From Myxococcaceae bacterium JPH2 (lineage in GTDB: Bacteria > Myxococcota > Myxococcia > Myxococcales > Myxococcaceae): a DNA stretch of 64,000 bases. The stretch is taken from positions 992,001-1,056,000 of the forward strand of contig JAEMGR010000001.1 in NCBI GenBank assembly GCA_016458225.1, read 5' to 3'. Positions 60,383-64,000 of the stretch are shown here, one piece after another. Made by a program: the position numbers and the translations under genes. Position 1 is the stretch's first letter, and each line of letters starts with the position of its first letter. The notes beneath the pieces were generated by a model. It worked only from the letters and a program-made list of their open reading frames with translations, had not been told where the DNA came from and made no database searches.

Positions 60383-63139
60383 TCACTGTCCCAGGCGTCG
60401 GCGGGCACGCGCCCGTGCCGCTTCCAGCGCGGAGTCCACGCCGGCCGGTGCGGCCTTCGCCTCGCTCGCGGCGGGCTTCTCGGACGACGTAGGCGCTTCG
60501 CTCGGCACGGCCGGGGTCTTCGCGCGCTCCGGCGCGGCCACTTGCCACACTGCCGCTGGAGACGAGGCCGGGGTGCGCGGCGGCGTGGCGCGGACGGCCT
60601 TGCGCAGCCGTGGTCCGGAGAGGAAACGACGCACGGTCACCTCCGCCAGCAGCACCGCAATCGCCAACCCCACCAGCCACGGCGCCAGCGAGACGAGCCC
60701 CGCCGACGCGGGGGCATCCTGGAAGAGCCCCGTCATGGACAGACGCTCCACGCCACTGCCCACGGCCGCCAGCGCGACCAGCAGCTCGCGTCCCTCCTTC
60801 ACGCCGCCGGGCTCGAACTCCGGCGCGTAGGGCAGCACCACGGGCGGCGCGCGGAGCACCCGCGCGCCCAGCTTCACCAACGGGAACCAGGTGCCACTGC
60901 CGCTCAGCGGGACTTCGACGACGAGGCGGTCCTCGTCCTCCCAGTGCAGGGTCTGCTCGACGGGCGCGCTCCGCCCATCCCCCGACACCAGCATCATGGT
61001 GGGGCTCGCTCCGGGCATCGGCTCTCCCTCGGGCAAGTCCAGCGTGACGCGCAGCAGGTTGCCGCGCCGCTCGGAGCGCACCACGGACTGGCTCGCGGGA
61101 GCACCACCGCCCAGCGTCCAGCGCACCATCGCCTCCAGCGTGGGGCGCAGGGAACTCCACTCGCGCAGCTCGCCGGTGTACGGACCATCCACCTCCGCGG
61201 TGAACGCCACCACGCGACCCGCGCCTCGCGACCAGAGCGCCAGCACGGGCGCGCTGCTGTCATCGAGCGTGCGCAGCGCCACGTTCGCGCGCGGCTTCAA
61301 GTACGTGAGGTTGTAGCCCCCCAACTGCGGCAGCCCTTGCGTGGGCAGCGGGCCCAGCAAGGACAGGTCCGGAGCCGCCTCCATCGACGTGGGCTCGTCC
61401 ATGAAGGTGGCGCGCGCGACCGCGATGGTCTCCTGACTGAAGATGCGCGGAAGGCTGAGCGCGTCCTCGGCGAAGTAGATGCGTCCACCTCCGCGCTGAG
61501 CCACTTCGCGCAGCAGCGCCGCGTCCGAGTCCTTCGCCGTCCCCAGCCCGATGACGGACACGGTGACGTTGCGCGAGCGCAGGTCCGAGAGGACGCGCTG
61601 GTAGTCCTCGGGGTTGGTCGAGTCCGAGGCGTCCGCGAAGAGCAGCACGTGCCGCGTCGCCTTGTCGCTGCTCAATATCTGCTCCTTGCCCGCGCGCAGG
61701 GCCTCGCCCACGTAGATGCCGCCGCCCCCGCTGAAGCCGCGCGCGACCTTGCCCACGGGCAGCCCCTCTTCCACGCGCTTCATCGGAAAGATGACGTGGG
61801 GCTCCGTGTCGACCATCAGCACGGAGGCCTCGTCCTGCTTGTTGAGCAACGTCAGCGCGCCGACCACGCCCTCCGCGGCCACCTCCATCTTCGTGCGCCC
61901 ATCCGGGACGGTGGCGCCCATGGAGCAACTGCAATCCATGAGTACGCTCAGCGCCACGGCGGCCCGGCGCTGCTCCTCGCGCAGCTCCAGCGACACGGGC
62001 AATAGGGGCTCGACGGGTGACTTCCGGTAGCCGCCCTCGCCGAAGCTCTCACGCCCGCCCGTCATCACCAGCCCGCCCCCGAGCTGATCCACGAACGTCG
62101 CGAGCGCGTTCAGCCCGCGCTCCCCCAGCGCGTTCGCGTCCACGTTCTCCAGCACCACCGAGCCCACGCCATCCAGGTCATCGAGCGACACGACGAACGG
62201 CGTCCGCACGCTCACGTTCATCCCTGACGCGGTGAGCGCGCGCGCCAGCGTGCCGCCGGGCTGGTGCGTGAGCAGCAACACGCGCGGAGGTCCCTCCACG
62301 CGAACCACACCGAGGCCCCGATCGTTCTCCACCACCGTGTCGCCAGGGGCCTCCACCACGAGCCGATAGCGCGCGAGCCCTGGCTCCTCGACGAGGTCGC
62401 GCAAGGACAACACGTTCGCCCCTGGCACGAGGGAGAATGGTCCCTTCACCAACGGCCGACCATCGCGCTCCAACCGCACGGTGGCGGTGACCGCGGCGGT
62501 GGCGTGCACGACGGCGGAGAACTGGAACGGCTCGCGCACGGAGACCGAGGGCGGAACATCCAGCGAGACGACCGCGACATCCAACGGCGCCTCGGGCCGA
62601 GAGACCTGACGGTAGTCCACCGCGATGCCACGCGCGGCGAGCCGCCGTGCCGCGCCTCGCGCATCCGCGCCGGTGGCCCGCCCATCCGAGATGACGAGCA
62701 CGCGCCCCGCCCGCTCCTCCGGAATCAACCCGCCCGCGGCATCGAGCGCGGCGGACAGGTCCGAGGCCTCCGCGTCCACGGGCCGCAAGAATCCGCCGAG
62801 GTGCCCAGGGTCCGTGAGCGCCTTCTCCACGTGCGCCTCGCGACCGAAGGTGACCACGCCCAGGCGGTCCCCCGGACGGCGCTGGGACTCGACCAGCGAC
62901 ACGAGTTCCTGCGCGGTCCGGTCCACGTCGGACGGCATGGAGCGCGAGCGGTCCACCACGACCACCACGTCGCTGCCCGCGTCCGCGAAGCGCAGCTCGG
63001 GCCCAGACAGGGCGCCCACCGCGAGCACCAGCAACACGGCCCGCAGCCATTGGGGCGCTCCCGGACGGCGACCGTAGCGCCACAGGAAGAGTCCGAGCGG
63101 CAGCAGCAGGATCCACGCTTGGGGAAGAGTGAAGGTCAT
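60383..63139 (-). CDS. Membrane protein with two VWA domains (Bat/glutamine-amidotransferase-like type)
   Basis: 918 residues. Two N-terminal membrane helices precede a first VWA domain with MIDAS DRSRSM (about 61-66). A beta domain and a class I glutamine-amidotransferase-like segment (PRVLLLTHQPGGTLARAL) come next. A second VWA domain has MIDAS DCSCSM near 404. A late membrane helix (WLVGLAIAVLLAEV, near 830) and an Ala/Pro/Glu/Lys-rich tail end it. VWA proteins of this layout are encoded with MoxR ATPases and DUF58 proteins and may aid metal-dependent assembly. It starts 13 bp after the upstream gene, so the two are in one operon. Confidence 0.87.
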   Translation of the reverse strand: MTFTLPQAWILLLPLGLFLWRYGRRPGAPQWLRAVLLVLAVGALSGPELRFADAGSDVVVVVDRSRSMPSDVDRTAQELVSLVESQRRPGDRLGVVTFGREAHVEKALTDPGHLGGFLRPVDAEASDLSAALDAAGGLIPEERAGRVLVISDGRATGADARGAARRLAARGIAVDYRQVSRPEAPLDVAVVSLDVPPSVSVREPFQFSAVVHATAAVTATVRLERDGRPLVKGPFSLVPGANVLSLRDLVEEPGLARYRLVVEAPGDTVVENDRGLGVVRVEGPPRVLLLTHQPGGTLARALTASGMNVSVRTPFVVSLDDLDGVGSVVLENVDANALGERGLNALATFVDQLGGGLVMTGGRESFGEGGYRKSPVEPLLPVSLELREEQRRAAVALSVLMDCSCSMGATVPDGRTKMEVAAEGVVGALTLLNKQDEASVLMVDTEPHVIFPMKRVEEGLPVGKVARGFSGGGGIYVGEALRAGKEQILSSDKATRHVLLFADASDSTNPEDYQRVLSDLRSRNVTVSVIGLGTAKDSDAALLREVAQRGGGRIYFAEDALSLPRIFSQETIAVARATFMDEPTSMEAAPDLSLLGPLPTQGLPQLGGYNLTYLKPRANVALRTLDDSSAPVLALWSRGAGRVVAFTAEVDGPYTGELREWSSLRPTLEAMVRWTLGGGAPASQSVVRSERRGNLLRVTLDLPEGEPMPGASPTMMLVSGDGRSAPVEQTLHWEDEDRLVVEVPLSGSGTWFPLVKLGARVLRAPPVVLPYAPEFEPGGVKEGRELLVALAAVGSGVERLSMTGLFQDAPASAGLVSLAPWLVGLAIAVLLAEVTVRRFLSGPRLRKAVRATPPRTPASSPAAVWQVAAPERAKTPAVPSEAPTSSEKPAASEAKAAPAGVDSALEAARARARRRLGQ

Positions 63140-63152
63140 CGGCCCGCCCGCC

Positions 63153-64000
63153 TCACGTGCGCCTCGTGACGTAGAAGTCCGCCAGCAGCGCCGCCAACAG
63201 CAACCACAGCGGCCAGCGCGCGCGCCCCGAAGTCGCCCCCGTGTCCGAGGAACCGCGCGTCTCTTTCGCGGCGAGGTCCACGCTGCCGCGACCGCGCAAG
63301 TCGGACTCACGGGCATCCAGCGCCAGGACCTCGGTCGCGTCCACCGCGTCGCCGTCGCGCTCCAGCACGTAGCGGCCCGGCGCGGCGGGAGCAGGCAGGG
63401 TCAGCGGCCCGGCGCCGAACACAGGCTTCGTGCCCAACGGTCCGCGCAGTGCGTAGCGCTGGCCTGGGTTCGTCACCACCGGCAGCGGCTCACCCAAGGC
63501 GAGTTGGTGACGCGGGAAGCCTTCGCGCCTTCGCCTTGCTTCGCGCAGCACGTTGCTCCACAGCACGGGCCACGCGGTGGTGCGCTGCACGTTGGAGCGC
63601 GACACGTCCAGGTTGAGGTGCAGCCGGCCCTCCTCCTCGGACACCAGCACCGCGTCACCCGCGGCGATGAGCGGTCGGCCCGGCGGATTCTCTCCCGCCG
63701 TCCAGCGCACGCCCGCGAGCTGCACGTCGTCGAGCAGCGCATCCCCCTTCTGGGAGAAGAAGGGACCGACGAACGTTCGCAGCGGGCCACTCGCGCCCAC
63801 CGTCACCTTCGCGTTCGTGCCGTGCGGCCCCACGTCCACGTCGGCAATCCCAAGGCCCGAGCTCCCGCGCGCCACGTCGGGAGACACCGCCAGGAAGCGA
63901 TCCAACGCCGCGCGCTCGGCGGGCCCCAGCCCTGGCACGAGCCCCACGACCAGCGGCGCCATGGGGGCGGGCGGCAAGAGGACGTGTCCGTCCTCGGGCA
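63153..64000 (-). CDS. BatA-like membrane protein, C-terminal part (N-terminus outside window)
   Basis: The frame is open to the right edge (at least 281 residues of C-terminus seen). Much is beta-rich, with a repeat-free Gly/Ala/Pro composition; the last ~25 residues hold a membrane helix (WPLWLLLAALLADFYV) followed by a basic end. Position directly upstream of the VWA protein and its layout resemble BatA/VWA-domain proteins of the MoxR-DUF58-VWA operons, but the N-terminal half that would show the family is missing. An internal TTG at 63977 is not the true start, as the frame continues in register beyond it. Confidence 0.7.
   Translation of the reverse strand, partial: PEDGHVLLPPAPMAPLVVGLVPGLGPAERAALDRFLAVSPDVARGSSGLGIADVDVGPHGTNAKVTVGASGPLRTFVGPFFSQKGDALLDDVQLAGVRWTAGENPPGRPLIAAGDAVLVSEEEGRLHLNLDVSRSNVQRTTAWPVLWSNVLREARRRREGFPRHQLALGEPLPVVTNPGQRYALRGPLGTKPVFGAGPLTLPAPAAPGRYVLERDGDAVDATEVLALDARESDLRGRGSVDLAAKETRGSSDTGATSGRARWPLWLLLAALLADFYVTRRT

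Overview
The window is a high-GC (roughly 70 %) chromosomal segment with dense genes and third positions almost always G or C. Its content points to a member of the Myxococcaceae. The markers are a MYXO-CTERM sorting tail, a Ser/Thr kinase fused to a cyclase-like domain, a huge TPR protein, two chemoreceptors of unusual type, many short lipoproteins and an aceB-aceA glyoxylate operon. No rRNA, tRNA, insertion sequence, integrase, CRISPR array or replication origin was seen.

Layout. 1-6769: a large TPR protein (3' end outside the window) divergent from a Ser/Thr kinase with a nucleotidyl-cyclase-like domain. 6878-9091: a subclass B1 metallo-beta-lactamase and two lipoproteins, one an NlpC/P60-type peptidase. 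9122-14968: a 1948-residue zinc-ribbon membrane protein. 15207-18912: endonuclease III, an acyl-CoA oxidase and an NTF2-like lipoprotein. 18916-24161 (minus strand): a repeat membrane protein, a lipoprotein, ClpP, a frameshifted NHL-repeat lipoprotein, a TfoX-like protein and fumarase. 24463-27273: a small Cache-like sensor, an MCP and a PspC protein. 27505-31018: malate synthase, isocitrate lyase and a small unknown gene. 31112-36300: an unknown gene, a B12-binding radical SAM protein, a heparin-lyase-like surface protein, arginine succinyltransferase and a transglutaminase-like protein. 36364-42381: an MCP fused to a solute-binding domain, a Cys-rich lipoprotein and a DedA protein.

42659-45650 is the most notable locus. 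It is a compact class III lanthipeptide cluster with a 43-residue precursor, a lyase-kinase protein and a separate cyclase-like protein that lacks all three zinc ligands. The usual single LanKC enzyme is therefore split into two genes. A strong hairpin separates precursor and synthetase genes, and no transporter or protease lies nearby.

45660-50233: RlmN, an anti-sigma factor and an ECF sigma factor in one operon, then alkyladenine glycosylase, 4-alpha-glucanotransferase and a Cys-rich lipoprotein. 50330-57147: a TamA-like Omp85 protein with a lipoprotein signal, and TamB. 57331-64000: a TIM-barrel-like lipoprotein, a GT39-type glycosyltransferase and two genes of a VWA/BatA-type operon running off the window.

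The genes form functional sets: acetate and fatty-acid carbon (acyl-CoA oxidase, fumarase, glyoxylate bypass), envelope assembly (TamA/B, lipoproteins), signalling (kinase-cyclase, two receptors, ECF pair) and one RiPP pathway. Start sites were chosen from Shine-Dalgarno matches, overlaps and signal peptides. All functions rest on motifs read by eye; no search was run.
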